DNA from: Verrucomicrobiota bacterium
GTDB lineage: Bacteria; Verrucomicrobiota; Verrucomicrobiia; Verrucomicrobiales; V1-33
Assembly (NCBI GenBank): GCA_003402705.1
Contig: QQNF01000006.1
Coordinates: 44,631-108,630 of the forward strand
DNA: 64,000 bases
Reading direction: 5' to 3'
Shown: positions 45,601 through 53,514 of the stretch, piece after piece
Layout of the letters: each line of letters opens with the position of its first letter
Position numbering within the stretch: the first letter of the stretch is position 1
The notes under the pieces: model-generated
Told to the model about the DNA's origin: nothing
Database searches by the model: none
What the model saw: the letters and a program-made list of their open reading frames with translations, nothing else
Translations under genes and position numbers: made by a program

Positions 45601-48103
45601 TTCCGCCCACCCCGTCCCAGCACCGCACCACGACCTTATTCAATCCCCGCCTCAAGACGCCGCCGCCACCCGCCGCCACCGGCAGCTTCCACGTCCCCAC
45701 CGCATCCGCTCCCGCCGTCCGATGGAACGCCTGCGCCAGCACGCCGTTCACCGTAACACTATAGGTCTTCGCCACATTGAAGCTCCCGCTGAAATTCACC
45801 GCCCCGTTAGTACTCACCTTATACCCCTCGATGCTGTCCGCCGCATTCCCAGCCACCGCCACCGCATACACCTGCGGAATCTGCGCCAGCACATTCGCCC
45901 GCCGCACATCCACATAACCCTTGATCTCCTGAATCCCCCGGTTAGGAGCCGCCGCATTCCCGTCCGTCGCAGGCACCCATCCCGTCATCAGTCGGTCCAC
46001 CAGCGGATCAATCGTCGCACGGTTGAACCACCGCTCCATCGCCTCCAGCACCGCCGCATAATACTTCGGCAACAGCGCAGGATGATTGAACATCCGCCGC
46101 AACCCCACCACCCCGGTGTTTCCTCCCTGCGCGAATTCATCATAGCTGAACAACGATCTCGTCACCGGATTGCCAACCCCGTTCCCGATGTCGAACACAT
46201 CGTCCAGATCATGCGGCACAAACCGGAACCTCGGATCCGTCACCCCGCGGTACAGCGAAAAATCATCCGCACGCCCGCTCTGCAACCCACCCTCCTGATT
46301 CCCCACCAGCGCATCACACGCTATATACCGGTAAAACTGATCGACATCCAGAACCCCGGCCACCGCCGCAGGATACGCCGCATCACTGATCGCCGGCTGC
46401 TCCGCACTCCCGCCCGTCACCGGCGCGCTCAGTACCCGCGTCAGCGCCGCCAGATCACTGTAATCATCCGTATCCCTGTTCGTTTCCTTGATGAACGTGT
46501 CACTGTACGCCGCCCCGCTCGCCCCCTCATACTGAAATTCCCCGCTCCCCAGATTCCCCGGCGGCACGCCCACCGCCCCTGGTTCATGGTCGTCCACCCG
46601 GTAGAAATTCCCGTCAGAATCGTCAGGATAATGATTCGACGCCCACTCCCCGCCCCGCCCCTCCAGCATCGCATACCTACCATACATCCGCCCACCCGTC
46701 TCCGCCAGGTCCGCCCCGTTCACCCTCAACTGCACCACCACCGCATCGTGCGACGCCAGCCCAGCCATCGCAAACAAGGTCTTCCCAAGCACCTGCGAAT
46801 AACCAAACTGACAGTTCAACTGCACCGCACTCCTCCCCTTCCACTCATCATCACTCCGGAAACTCACATGGAAGTTGTTCGGCGGCCCCAGCGCCGACGA
46901 ATACCCGCGGTTCCTCACCCCCGCATTCTGCACAATCCTCACCCCAGTCCCGTCCTGCGACACAAACGCACAATTGAACGTCGCCGTGCTGTCCTCCTGC
47001 CCGCTCGTCGTCTGCAATTCCGTCAGCTCCGCCCGATCCACAGGCAGCATCACCAACCGCAGCAATGGCTGATTCGCAGGCACCGTGGAATCCCGCGACC
47101 CGTCAAACGAATCATCCACCCGCACCAGATAGTTGCACACGTTCTCATAAACCTCCGGCACCACCCCGGCCGCCGATGTCCTAGCCTTCCTCGGCACCGT
47201 GTCATTCGCAAGATCACTTCCCGCTTCCGTATCCACATAATACTCAATCACCGTCCCGTCCGCCTGCCCCGGAATCACCGCCACCCCCGGCCACGACACC
47301 GCTCCCGCCGCCCCATCCTCAATAAATGGCGCAAAACGAAAACTCGCCTCCCCAGCCACCCGCCACCGCAACCCCCGATTCGTGATCCCGCCTAACGGCA
47401 GATTCGCCTTCACCCGGATCGTCTCCCCAGCCTTCGGCACCACCGGCGAATGCTTCACCCCGGTCGCAAAATACCCCCCATCCACCGGTTCAGTCTCCCA
47501 GTTCTTACGCCCCGGCGTCCCCCCGGCCTCCACCGACGCCTTCCAGTTCTGCCCCTCCAGCGCCGGCAATCCCGCAACCACCTTCGCCAGCGTGTGCCCG
47601 CCGCCATCATGCGCCGCCTCCCACTCCCATCCCTGATGCCCGAAACTCACCGCACTCCTCACCCGCGTCGCCCAACCGCCCTCATCCGCATACGTCACAT
47701 CATCCACCGCCACCCCACTCGCATCCGCCAGCTGCACTTCCTCACCACCGCTCGCCAGCGTCCCCACCCAGCCACCCACCACCACTCCCCCAAACCCAGC
47801 ATTCGCCGCCCCAAACTTCACCACGTCCGCCGCAATCACCAGATACCCACCCGGCCCCATCACCGTCCCCGCAGGAATCGTGAACGTTACCCCCCGCGTC
47901 AGCTTCCACCCCGAAACATCCACCGCCGTCCCTCCAGGATTGTACAACTCAACCCACTCCTTCTCCGAATCCTCAGGACTCCCCACCGACGACAGCGGAT
48001 GATACATCAACTCATTGATCACCGGTGCAGCGCTCAACGGTACAGCCGCAGCCATGGCCAAAACAGCCACGGCCGCACGCCGGGAAAGGGAATGCGTCTT
48101 CAT
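39668..48103 (-). CDS. Giant secreted protein with lamin-tail, CotH-like and beta-helix domains
   Basis: About 2811 residues from the ATG at 48103 (an ATG at 48112 adds three). A signal peptide (AVAVLAMAAAVPLSA) leads to a lamin-tail domain (VINELMYHP...EWVELYNPGG). A CotH-kinase-like region (~330-720; RNRGYSSALGPPNNFHVSFR, FRFVPHDLDDVFDIGNG) follows, then a FN3-like part, a galactose-binding-type sandwich (DDSCVVYVNGTQIYRHG), two right-handed beta-helix regions, three more lamin-tail domains (YVELVNRSG, DWIELANLAP, YEYLELVNTG) and a calcium-type DGDGDGLVNTMEYALGTDP motif before the C-terminus. No PEP-CTERM tail is seen. It is probably a surface or extracellular scaffold; the CotH-like domain may phosphorylate proteins. 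Confidence 0.88.
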   Translation of the reverse strand: MKTHSLSRRAAVAVLAMAAAVPLSAAPVINELMYHPLSSVGSPEDSEKEWVELYNPGGTAVDVSGWKLTRGVTFTIPAGTVMGPGGYLVIAADVVKFGAANAGFGGVVVGGWVGTLASGGEEVQLADASGVAVDDVTYADEGGWATRVRSAVSFGHQGWEWEAAHDGGGHTLAKVVAGLPALEGQNWKASVEAGGTPGRKNWETEPVDGGYFATGVKHSPVVPKAGETIRVKANLPLGGITNRGLRWRVAGEASFRFAPFIEDGAAGAVSWPGVAVIPGQADGTVIEYYVDTEAGSDLANDTVPRKARTSAAGVVPEVYENVCNYLVRVDDSFDGSRDSTVPANQPLLRLVMLPVDRAELTELQTTSGQEDSTATFNCAFVSQDGTGVRIVQNAGVRNRGYSSALGPPNNFHVSFRSDDEWKGRSAVQLNCQFGYSQVLGKTLFAMAGLASHDAVVVQLRVNGADLAETGGRMYGRYAMLEGRGGEWASNHYPDDSDGNFYRVDDHEPGAVGVPPGNLGSGEFQYEGASGAAYSDTFIKETNRDTDDYSDLAALTRVLSAPVTGGSAEQPAISDAAYPAAVAGVLDVDQFYRYIACDALVGNQEGGLQSGRADDFSLYRGVTDPRFRFVPHDLDDVFDIGNGVGNPVTRSLFSYDEFAQGGNTGVVGLRRMFNHPALLPKYYAAVLEAMERWFNRATIDPLVDRLMTGWVPATDGNAAAPNRGIQEIKGYVDVRRANVLAQIPQVYAVAVAGNAADSIEGYKVSTNGAVNFSGSFNVAKTYSVTVNGVLAQAFHRTAGADAVGTWKLPVAAGGGGVLRRGLNKVVVRCWDGVGGSGAVVHEEVVNVLWNAAAGTTVNGTLTAPGSLTLTAPENYVPGTPVLVRVDLRDGSGNYNRSAWNTTVSLAASNGVLISPSTVTLYNGVGSALVTIGGGGATTQTLFRYGTGGTGAAGSGTAGSVWRAKTDFTVTTLAAFVLSSGTAWRESGFVEDATWVSRATQTGYGDNDENAPFARVDYNPAAAGTQSSPVYLFRGNFTIDDLVAVTAVTGQVRFDDSCVVYVNGTQIYRHGDLTANAPLTQYTADNGAPTRENATAALTVPLGLLTSGVNTIAVEVHQADAASSDVTFDLRLAATVATGAADPGPFTLTATAGPLSAGRAVASLGTAAGTTVSGVLPAGTTTWSGLVRVSGDVTVPAGGVLELAAGTQVLMAGTSGAGDTTGADLIVNGSLVVNGTAAQPVSITCADAGARWGQILLSGGGTSTISYGLITRGGHSPGVGHTSRGPVLRLTGSALTVTESALGDAPGKAMYASGASSFTMRRSLMARCITGPEVEDGCAVLVEDSNIQECLPVYRESNANVPDDEDCFYVHNGSGRPMDFRRTVLARCGDDVLDCLGGPVNVEDCILREGWDKGISLLNNNLTMVRTQIIDCDKCVAFKNGSSGATRTVTMVKSTLVAEEHDTALAPWGYAVAPTSPDPDIPATAFWTQWKPVGAGGTPTQDGVMVMNASSSIFHGKQPVQIDNGAGQYTSAPTTLAYCVTFDTDTAGAAVWPGTGNLGVDPQFAGIGADDYRLAAGSPCINAGDPDAGQVDPDGSRADIGAFPTGTGGGGAIGEVRWTLAGSPYRVTANTTVPTGTTLRIDGGVNVQFDQNIRMTVNGRIVAEGTAGSRVVFSHVPGTNVTSDVDPIKFGTQTGAPKWGGLRVYDSMGEENAFRFCDFVNGQGTSPSGSENYGSLGFIRSWGWVDHCTFAGTHLRMCYGRNSKLTVTHSDFPDMFIFDPLVNRIEEPTTDFIAAADNSMEPMKVEYPTTDAEVSGANAANFPNGMPLNGWWRVYFNSFHGNRGHQDVFDCDSGRWSPHDPVTNFQTNGQFVIDCRYNHFYGLAGDEHMDLGGDAYIASNVFENARKDFWTNDTGYSNAISSGDKGSGTTIMMARNICYDLDHVINCKLNTATIFEHNTIGSIHPDYVFRGETVTQNVVCAPINFFIPQDGTNPSYGDGAYMGFNIISNVPRLFSGPDARKVNNVVVNDITTKIEFFHNLLDQVADPVIGPNHPGGYFSGTYGPNQAGAPGFVDPVAEDYGLRMESLARTTAPGGISYGAQIPEWAYVLGGPSGTVADTSASFTVGGPGVVAYKWRLDGGAWSAPVQIGSGGVMPRGAVATVRQAVLTVSGLAAGSHVLEVLGQDMAGNWQGSDPARLYDSGAQALPTVREWRVETAMPVVVLGEAMGDTFAATPTAEQQYVELVNRSGAAVDLTGWSLSDSVTTPGEQALTGSLGSGGLLKVSLVNFRVDNDGDGVYLFDAAGVLRDSVEFGPLPAGYALARVGALAEWRLAVPTAGEAVNVAARMSDSSQIVINEWLAATGLRYREDWIELANLAPYPASLSGLTLTDARFGTAPAFPPLSFIGGGGYVKLVADGDVSAGANHASFRIDSLTSELLLYGAGGELMDSVRTFPQVTDVSQGRVESGGTGGLGYFTLPTAGAANGTSDSGYVNAVEVLDHLRITEIMYSPEGGNGYEYLELVNTGTVGLDLGGVRFVQGISFTFPPGFRLEAGVEVLLVRDLVAFESRYGKALPVAGVYDGALDNNGETLALRLPSPWDANILWFRYESTWAETNGTGYSLELVSRGTAFDQFGERTNWKGSAVKFGTPGGWTAPPLSGLAAWLAANGLTMADLGLDGDGDGLVNTMEYALGTDPKSAAVAEGADRLPVVGAGADGVLTFTFDLETSALPGGYGSEGVTYEVVAGSDLAGWSTVARKVPGAAAWADGAGVALGEGVVTVVPMPAGLVRIVCKDGGAGPVPVLRYLRLRAVVVP

Positions 48104-48169
48104 TTGGAACAAAACGGGAACTTGCGCAGCGGGGGATTGCTGTCTCCCTCTACCCTATGCCCCGCCCGC

Positions 48170-48182
48170 CTTCACAGTGAAG
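48170..48182. promoter_or_regulatory. Possible operator in divergent region
   Basis: CTTCACAGTGAAG is a perfect 6-bp palindrome around one central base, between the divergent giant-protein gene (48103) and SET gene (48283). One short palindrome is weak evidence. Confidence 0.25.
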
Positions 48183-48282
48183 CCGGAACTGGGGGACGCC
48201 CGAGAATTTTTCCCTGGAATCTTCACCACACCCTAATGTCCATTGTGGCCCGCCCTGTGCTCGCCTCTTCCCTCATCTCCTC

Positions 48283-48885
48283 ATGCCCCCAGACCAAGCC
48301 ATCGATCCCTACTACGTCGTCAGACGCTCCAGCATCCATAACCGCGGCATCTTCGCCGCACGCGACATCCCCGCCGGGGCCCACATCATCGAATACCTAG
48401 GCGAAAAAGTCACCAAAGCCGAAAGCAACCGCCGCGGCAACGCCCTCTTCGACGAAGCCAGCAAAACCGGCGACGCCGCCGTCTACCTCTTCATCCTCAA
48501 CAAAAAACACGACCTCGACGGCAACTTCGACTGGAATACCGCCCGCCTCATCAACCACTCCTGCGAACCCAACTGCGAAGCCGTCGTCTCCCGCGGCCGC
48601 ATCTGGATCGTCGCCCTCCGCTTCATCGCCGAAGGCGAAGAACTCAGCTTCAACTACGGCTTCGACCTCGAATGCTGGCAGGACCACCCCTGCCTCTGCG
48701 GCAAACCTTCCTGCGTCGGATACATCATCGCCGAAGAATACTGGCCCAAACTCAAAGAACTCATCGCCGAACGCGACGCCGCCATCGCCGAATGGACCGC
48801 CCCTCCCGACGACGCACCCAAAAAGAAAAAAGCGCCCGCCTCCTCAAAGAAAAAACTCCCCGTCAAATCACTGCCCAAGCCGTAA
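48283..48885 (+). CDS. SET-domain protein lysine methyltransferase
   Basis: 200 residues. The SET core is complete: HNRGIFAARDIPAGAHIIEY, RLINHSCEPNCEA (NHSCEPNC at 91-98, the cofactor-binding pseudoknot), EELSFNYGFD, and a post-SET motif CLCGKPSC (137-144) that with NHSC would bind zinc. Acquired from eukaryotes or shared with chlamydiae, such enzymes methylate histone-like or other DNA-binding proteins in a few bacteria. The C-terminal tail is very Lys-rich (PKKKKAPASSKKKLPVKS), suggesting nucleic-acid association. It is followed by an alpha/beta hydrolase gene 18 bp later. Confidence 0.92.
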   Translation: MPPDQAIDPYYVVRRSSIHNRGIFAARDIPAGAHIIEYLGEKVTKAESNRRGNALFDEASKTGDAAVYLFILNKKHDLDGNFDWNTARLINHSCEPNCEAVVSRGRIWIVALRFIAEGEELSFNYGFDLECWQDHPCLCGKPSCVGYIIAEEYWPKLKELIAERDAAIAEWTAPPDDAPKKKKAPASSKKKLPVKSLPKP

Positions 48886-48903
48886 TCCCCGACGTTCTCA
48901 CGC

Positions 48904-49809
48904 ATGCAAGGCCAGCCTCCCCTCACCCACCACCCCGACGGCAGCCTCAGCATCACCACCGCCTTCAACCGCCGCATCGCATGGCGCGAATACGGCGACC
49001 CACACGGCTCCCCCGTCCTCTTCCTCCACGGCTGGCCCGGCAGCAGCTCGCAAGGCATCTGTCTCGACCAACCAGCCCGCGAACGCCACCTCCGCATCAT
49101 CGCCCTCGACCGCCCAGGCTTCGGCCACAGCTCACGCATCCCCGACCGCTCGTTCCTCGACCTCCCTCCCCTCGCCGCCGCCGTCATGGACGCCCTCGGC
49201 GTCGACCGCTTCTTCGTCTTCGGGGTCTCCGGCGGCGGCCCCTACTCCCTCGCCACCGCAGCAACCCTCGGCCATCGCATCCGCGCCGTCCTCGACTGCT
49301 GCGGCGCTCCACCCCTCGACGACTCCACCGACCGCCGCGCCCTCCTCCCCGCCTACCGCTTCATGCTGGCCATCAACGACGCCGCCCCGTGGCTCCTCCG
49401 CGCCATCATCACCGTCGTCGTCACGCTAGGAAAGGTTCAGCTCCCATGGCCCATCATGAAGCTCATCCTCAAAACCGTCCCGCCGCGCGACCGCGAAGCC
49501 CTCTCCAATCGCGCCCGCTTCGACGAATTCTTCCCTTCCTTCCACGGAGCCATGCTCTCCGGCAGCAAGGCCGTCTTCGACGACGGCCAGCTCTACGCCA
49601 GACCATGGCCTTTCGACCCCGCCACTATCCAAGTCCCCGTCCGCATCTGGCACGGCCGCTTCGATAACAACTTCCACTGGTCCCTCGCCGAAAAACTCGC
49701 CCGCCGCATCCCCGGCGCTTCCTTCCACCTCGTCGACGAAGGCCACTACTCCCTCCCCGCCTTCCAGGGCGCAGCCATGCTCGACGACCTCATCGCCGCC
49801 GCACCCTGA
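48904..49809 (+). CDS. Alpha/beta-fold hydrolase
   Basis: 301 residues from the ATG at 48904. Motifs: LHGWPGSSS (oxyanion loop), LDRPGFGHSS, nucleophile S109 in FGVSGGGPYSLA, and catalytic His in VDEGHYSLPAF near the end, with a likely acid in WHGRFDNNF. No signal peptide, so probably cytoplasmic. Substrate is unknown; the family includes esterases, haloalkane and epoxide-type enzymes. It lies close behind the SET gene and is convergent with nadD (11-bp gap). Confidence 0.88.
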   Translation: MQGQPPLTHHPDGSLSITTAFNRRIAWREYGDPHGSPVLFLHGWPGSSSQGICLDQPARERHLRIIALDRPGFGHSSRIPDRSFLDLPPLAAAVMDALGVDRFFVFGVSGGGPYSLATAATLGHRIRAVLDCCGAPPLDDSTDRRALLPAYRFMLAINDAAPWLLRAIITVVVTLGKVQLPWPIMKLILKTVPPRDREALSNRARFDEFFPSFHGAMLSGSKAVFDDGQLYARPWPFDPATIQVPVRIWHGRFDNNFHWSLAEKLARRIPGASFHLVDEGHYSLPAFQGAAMLDDLIAAAP

Positions 49810-49819
49810 CACATCTCCC

Positions 49820-50413
49820 TCACGCCCGCGCTCCGTAAAGCCCGCGCTCCCGGATGTACCGCTCAGTCTCCGGCATCAGCATTCCACTCACATCCCCGCC
49901 CGTCACTAGCACTTCCCTCACCCGCGTCGACGACACCTCCCACTCGCCCGGCACCACCGTCATGCGCCACCCCGCCCGCGGCTCCGGCTCCGCCCCCAGC
50001 CGCGCAAACACAATGAACCGCAATCCCTCCCGCAAAACCTCCGGCCGAGCCCACCTCTCCAGCGCCGCCCACTGATCCTCCCCCATCACCCACCACAACT
50101 CCACCCCAGGCCACCTCCCTCGGAAATACGCCACCGTCTCCCACGAGTAACTCGGCCCCTCCCGCCCAATCTCCCAATCACTCACCTCCGCCCACCCCAA
50201 ACCCTCCGTCACCCCCTCCAGCATCGCCACCCGATCCGCCCCGCCCGCCCCTGGCCTCCGATCCTTCAACGGCGACTCCCGACACGGCACAAACACCACC
50301 CGGTCCAGCCCGCACGCCCCCACCGCCGCCTCCGCCATCGCCATATGCCCGCGATGCGGCGGATCAAACGATCCCCCGAACAACGCCACTCGCTGCACTC
50401 GTTCCTCTCCCAT
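49820..50413 (-). CDS. nadD: Nicotinate-nucleotide adenylyltransferase
   Basis: 197 residues from the ATG at 50413 (an earlier ATG at 50431 adds six residues). The nucleotidyltransferase signature FGGSFDPPHRGHM with its HxGH site, the DRVVFVPCRESPLKD segment, WWVMGEDQW and the closing SSTRVRE (ISSTxxR) motif are all present. It adenylates nicotinate mononucleotide in NAD synthesis. It is transcribed divergently from aspS. Confidence 0.93.
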   Translation of the reverse strand: MGEERVQRVALFGGSFDPPHRGHMAMAEAAVGACGLDRVVFVPCRESPLKDRRPGAGGADRVAMLEGVTEGLGWAEVSDWEIGREGPSYSWETVAYFRGRWPGVELWWVMGEDQWAALERWARPEVLREGLRFIVFARLGAEPEPRAGWRMTVVPGEWEVSSTRVREVLVTGGDVSGMLMPETERYIRERGLYGARA

Positions 50414-50515
50414 CCCTTCCCCCTTCCTCACTCCCGCCCCCCTCGCAACCGCACGGATTTCACCGCTTGAGCCCGCTCAAAACCACGACAGTCTGCGCGT
50501 CCCCAAATTTCCGCC

Positions 50516-52324
50516 ATGTACCGCACGCACCACTGCAACGAACTCCGCAAAGCTCATATCGGCCAGTCCGTCACCCTCGCCGGATGGGTCAATACCGTGC
50601 GCGACCAAGGCGGTGTCATCTTCCTCGACCTCCGCGACCGCGAGGGCCTCACCCAGGTCGTCTTCCGCACCGAAGAAAACGCCGACGCCGCCAGCCTCAG
50701 CCACAAGCTCCGCGACGAAGACGTCATCCAGATCACCGGCCGCGTCGACTCCCGCCTCTCCGGCACCGAAAACGACAAGCTCGGCACCGGCGACATCGAG
50801 GTCGTCTGCACCGCCGTCTCCATCCTCAACAAAGCCGACGTCCTCCCCTTCCAGCTCGACCGCGAGCTCTCCAACGAGGACCTGCGCATGCAGTACCGCT
50901 ACCTCGACCTCCGCCGCCCGCGGATGAACAAAAACATCCGTCAGCGTCACAAAATCACCGCCGCCGCCCGCAACTACCTCGACGCCTCAGGCTTCATTGA
51001 GGTCGAGACCCCCATCCTCTCCAACCCCACCCCGGAAGGCGCTCGCGACTTCCTCGTCCCCGCACGTCTCTCCCCAGGCCACTTCTTCGCCCTCCCCCAG
51101 GCCCCGCAGCAGTACAAGCAACTCCTCATGGTCGCAGGCCTCGAGAAGTACTTCCAGATCGCCCGCTGCTTCCGCGACGAAGACCTCCGCGCCGACCGCC
51201 AGCCGGAATTCACCCAGATCGACATCGAAGCCAGCTTCGTCGGCCAGGACGACATCATCAAGCTCGTCGAAGGCCTCCTCGTCTCCATGTTCAAAGCAGG
51301 CATGGACCGCGACATCCCCGCTCCCTTCCAGCGCATGACATGGCACCACGCCATGGACCAATACGGCATCGACAAGCCGGACACTCGCTTCGGCATGACG
51401 CTCATCGACCTCGCCAGCGTCTTCGCCGGAACCGAATTCAAAATCTTCAAGTCCACGCTCGAAAACGGCGGGGTCGTCAAAGCCATCAACGCCAAGGGCT
51501 TCGCCGGCATCACCACCGGCCAGATGAACCGTCTCAACGAACTCGCCGTCCAGGCCGGTCTCCCGGTCAAAACCCTCGCCTTCATCAAATGCGAGAACGG
51601 CGAGTACAAGAGTCCCCTCTGGAAGTTCTTCACCGACGCCGAAAAGGCCGCCCTCATCTCCACCCTCGCCATCGAGGAAGGCGACATCGTCTTCTTCGTC
51701 GCCGGCGAATGGGAATCCACCTGCACCATCCTCGGCCGCACCCGTCTCGAAATCGCCGACATGATGGACCTCACCAAAGGCTCCACCGACCTCAACTTCC
51801 TCTGGGTCGTCGACTTCCCCCTCCTCGCCAAAACCGACGACGGCTCATGGACCGCCGTTCACCACCCCTTCACCCGCCCTAACAGCGACGACATCCCCCT
51901 GCTCGACGCCGGCGATTACGCCAAGGTCCGCGCCGTCGCCTACGACGTCGTCCTCAACGGCTACGAACTCGGCGGCGGTTCCATCCGGATCCACGAAAAA
52001 GACCTCCAGGCCAAAATGTTCTCCGTCCTCGGCGTCTCCGCAGAAGAACAGCAGATCAAATTCTCCCACATCCTCGACGCCTTCCGCTTCGGCGCACCCC
52101 CGCACGGCGGCCTCGCCCTCGGCCTCGACCGCATCGCCATGCTCATCGCCGGCGAATCCAGCATCCGCGAAGTCATCGCCTTCCCCAAAAACAACAAGGC
52201 CTGCGACCTCATGACCGACTCCCCCACCAAGGTCGACTTCAAACAACTCCGCGAACTCTACATCCAAACCACCGCCAAGGAGAAGAAGACGGAGGGGCCT
52301 GGCAGCGCGCCCGAATCCAAGTAG
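50516..52324 (+). CDS. aspS: Aspartyl-tRNA synthetase
   Basis: 602 residues, bacterial type with OB-fold, catalytic domain and GAD insertion. Class II motif 2 is RCFRDEDLRADRQPEF and motif 3 is GGLALGLDRIAMLIAG; QQYKQLLMVAGLEKYFQIAR and the PTPEGARDFLVPARL segment are diagnostic. At position 31, where discriminating enzymes usually carry Leu and non-discriminating ones His, this protein has Gln (VRDQGG), so its tRNA-Asn specificity is unclear from the sequence. No gatCAB genes are in the window. Confidence 0.97.
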   Translation: MYRTHHCNELRKAHIGQSVTLAGWVNTVRDQGGVIFLDLRDREGLTQVVFRTEENADAASLSHKLRDEDVIQITGRVDSRLSGTENDKLGTGDIEVVCTAVSILNKADVLPFQLDRELSNEDLRMQYRYLDLRRPRMNKNIRQRHKITAAARNYLDASGFIEVETPILSNPTPEGARDFLVPARLSPGHFFALPQAPQQYKQLLMVAGLEKYFQIARCFRDEDLRADRQPEFTQIDIEASFVGQDDIIKLVEGLLVSMFKAGMDRDIPAPFQRMTWHHAMDQYGIDKPDTRFGMTLIDLASVFAGTEFKIFKSTLENGGVVKAINAKGFAGITTGQMNRLNELAVQAGLPVKTLAFIKCENGEYKSPLWKFFTDAEKAALISTLAIEEGDIVFFVAGEWESTCTILGRTRLEIADMMDLTKGSTDLNFLWVVDFPLLAKTDDGSWTAVHHPFTRPNSDDIPLLDAGDYAKVRAVAYDVVLNGYELGGGSIRIHEKDLQAKMFSVLGVSAEEQQIKFSHILDAFRFGAPPHGGLALGLDRIAMLIAGESSIREVIAFPKNNKACDLMTDSPTKVDFKQLRELYIQTTAKEKKTEGPGSAPESK

Positions 52325-52384
52325 CTGGGCGAGCGAAATCCCGGCTTCCACTCAGCAATCAGCCGTGCCATCCTCCGGCCAGCC

Positions 52385-52603
52385 ATGAGTTACGCCCAAA
52401 TCGCTCCCGCCGCCCTGCAGCTTCCCCCGCATGATCGTGCAGTGCTGGCGGAATCGCTCTGGGCCAGTTTGGAGGATCCCTATTTCATCAGTGAAGGTGA
52501 GGACGAAACGCTTCGCCTTGCAGAGCAGCGTGACCACGAAATGGAGTCGGGAGCAGTAACCCCTCTCAGCCACGAGGAACTCATGCGCCGTCTGCGTGCG
52601 TGA
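52385..52603 (+). CDS. Addiction-module antitoxin (Unstab_antitox/TIGR02574 type)
   Basis: 72 residues. The pattern LQLPPHDRAVLAESLWASL...LRLAEQRDHEMESG and PLSHEELMRRLRA matches the small helical antitoxins found before RelE/ParE toxins; the C-terminal half wraps the toxin. The stop TGA overlaps the toxin GTG start (GTGA at 52600-52603). Its partner is broken by an internal stop, so this antitoxin may be left without a target. Confidence 0.85.
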   Translation: MSYAQIAPAALQLPPHDRAVLAESLWASLEDPYFISEGEDETLRLAEQRDHEMESGAVTPLSHEELMRRLRA

Positions 52604-52893
52604 GAATCGAATACCACCCGGCCATCGACGGGGAGTTAAGGGAGATTCGTGATTTCTATGAATCGCGGAGCGTCGGGCTGGGCAAGGATTTCGTGGACGC
52701 CTTTGATGCTCAAATGAGCAAAATCGCCGCCATGCCGGAACGCTGAATGATCGCGCGGGGCGACACCAGGCGCGCGCTCATGAACCGGTTTCCCTATGTC
52801 ATCTGCTTCCGCATTCTGCCCGGCGGAGTGATTCGCGTCACCGCTGTGAAGCATGAACGGAGGCATCCTTCTTTTCGCAGTGACCGGCTTTAA
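52600..52893 (+). pseudogene. RelE/ParE-type toxin interrupted by an in-frame TGA
   Basis: The GTG at 52600 opens MRIEYHPAIDGELREIRDFY; the frame meets TGA at 52744-52746 (codon 49) after KIAAMPER, then continues in the same frame with MIARGDTRRALMNRFPYVIC and ITAVKHERRHPSFRSD-type sequence to TAA at 52891. The full 97 codons match the usual length and end motif (V-x-H-x-R-R-H-P) of ParE/RelE toxins. A Trp TGG is common at the stop position, so a single G-to-A change explains the break. Confidence 0.85.
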
Positions 52894-53239
52894 CACACCG
52901 ACCTCTCACAACACGCCCCCCTCCCAACAAGCCAATCTCACTTCTCACTTCCCGCCCCCGCTCTCCGCTCCCGCCACCTCTCCCCACCAACCCTTCGCCC
53001 ATTCGTGTGAGCCCCCCTCTCCGATCCAGCCAACCTCGCGCTCCGGACACCCACCCGCCTCACAACTCCCCCTGCGTACAGCATGCGCCTGCCAGCACCC
53101 GCCCCCAACATCGCGCCGGATCTTCAAAGCTCCCAAGCCCCGAAACCAGCATCACGTCGCCGTGAAGAGAAGCCCCAGGCCGGTTACGAAAGAGGGCCAA
53201 ACCCTCCATATCCATCTTGAGATCCCACTTTTCCAATTC
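52894..53239. other. 346-bp pyrimidine-rich spacer
   Basis: No gene is recognised. The + strand is rich in CCC and CCTC runs; no terminator or repeat of the AGAGGTCTG type is seen. Confidence 0.5.
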
Positions 53240-53267
53240 TTGCCAAGCACCCATATTCCTGTATTTG
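53240..53267 (+). promoter_or_regulatory. Predicted promoter of the first VapBC-like pair
   Basis: TTGCCA, 16 bases, TATTTG. The antitoxin ATG at 53275 lies seven bases after the -10 element, so the transcript would be leaderless or nearly so. The -10 is imperfect. Confidence 0.4.
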
Positions 53268-53274
53268 TGGGTCC

Positions 53275-53514
53275 ATGAAGACCACCATCGACTTGCCCGA
53301 CGACGTCTTTCTCAAAGCCAAAATTCTGGCAGCCGAGCGCAGCATGACGTTCAAAGATCTCGTCGTTCAGGGACTGAAGCTCGTCACTGAGGCCTCGGCT
53401 GAAGCCGACGAGAGGAAGCGGAAGGCCGAGCTCAAGCGCCTCCTCAAAGCCATGCGGGCCAGCAACACAGAGCCGATGGTTCCTCTGTCACGGAAGGAAA
53501 TCTATGACCGCTGA
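53275..53514 (+). CDS. VapB-like ribbon-helix-helix antitoxin (first tandem pair)
   Basis: 79 residues. MKTTIDLPDDVFLKAKILAA is a ribbon-helix-helix DNA-binding start (strand TTIDLP, then two helices); the C-terminal half (ASNTEPMVPLSRKEIYDR) is the toxin-binding tail. It shares motifs with the second antitoxin at 54479 (KTTIDxP, LKELVxQGL, NTEPxxPLxRxEIYDR), so the two are paralogues. It overlaps its toxin gene by 11 bp and probably autorepresses the pair. Confidence 0.85.
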   Translation: MKTTIDLPDDVFLKAKILAAERSMTFKDLVVQGLKLVTEASAEADERKRKAELKRLLKAMRASNTEPMVPLSRKEIYDR

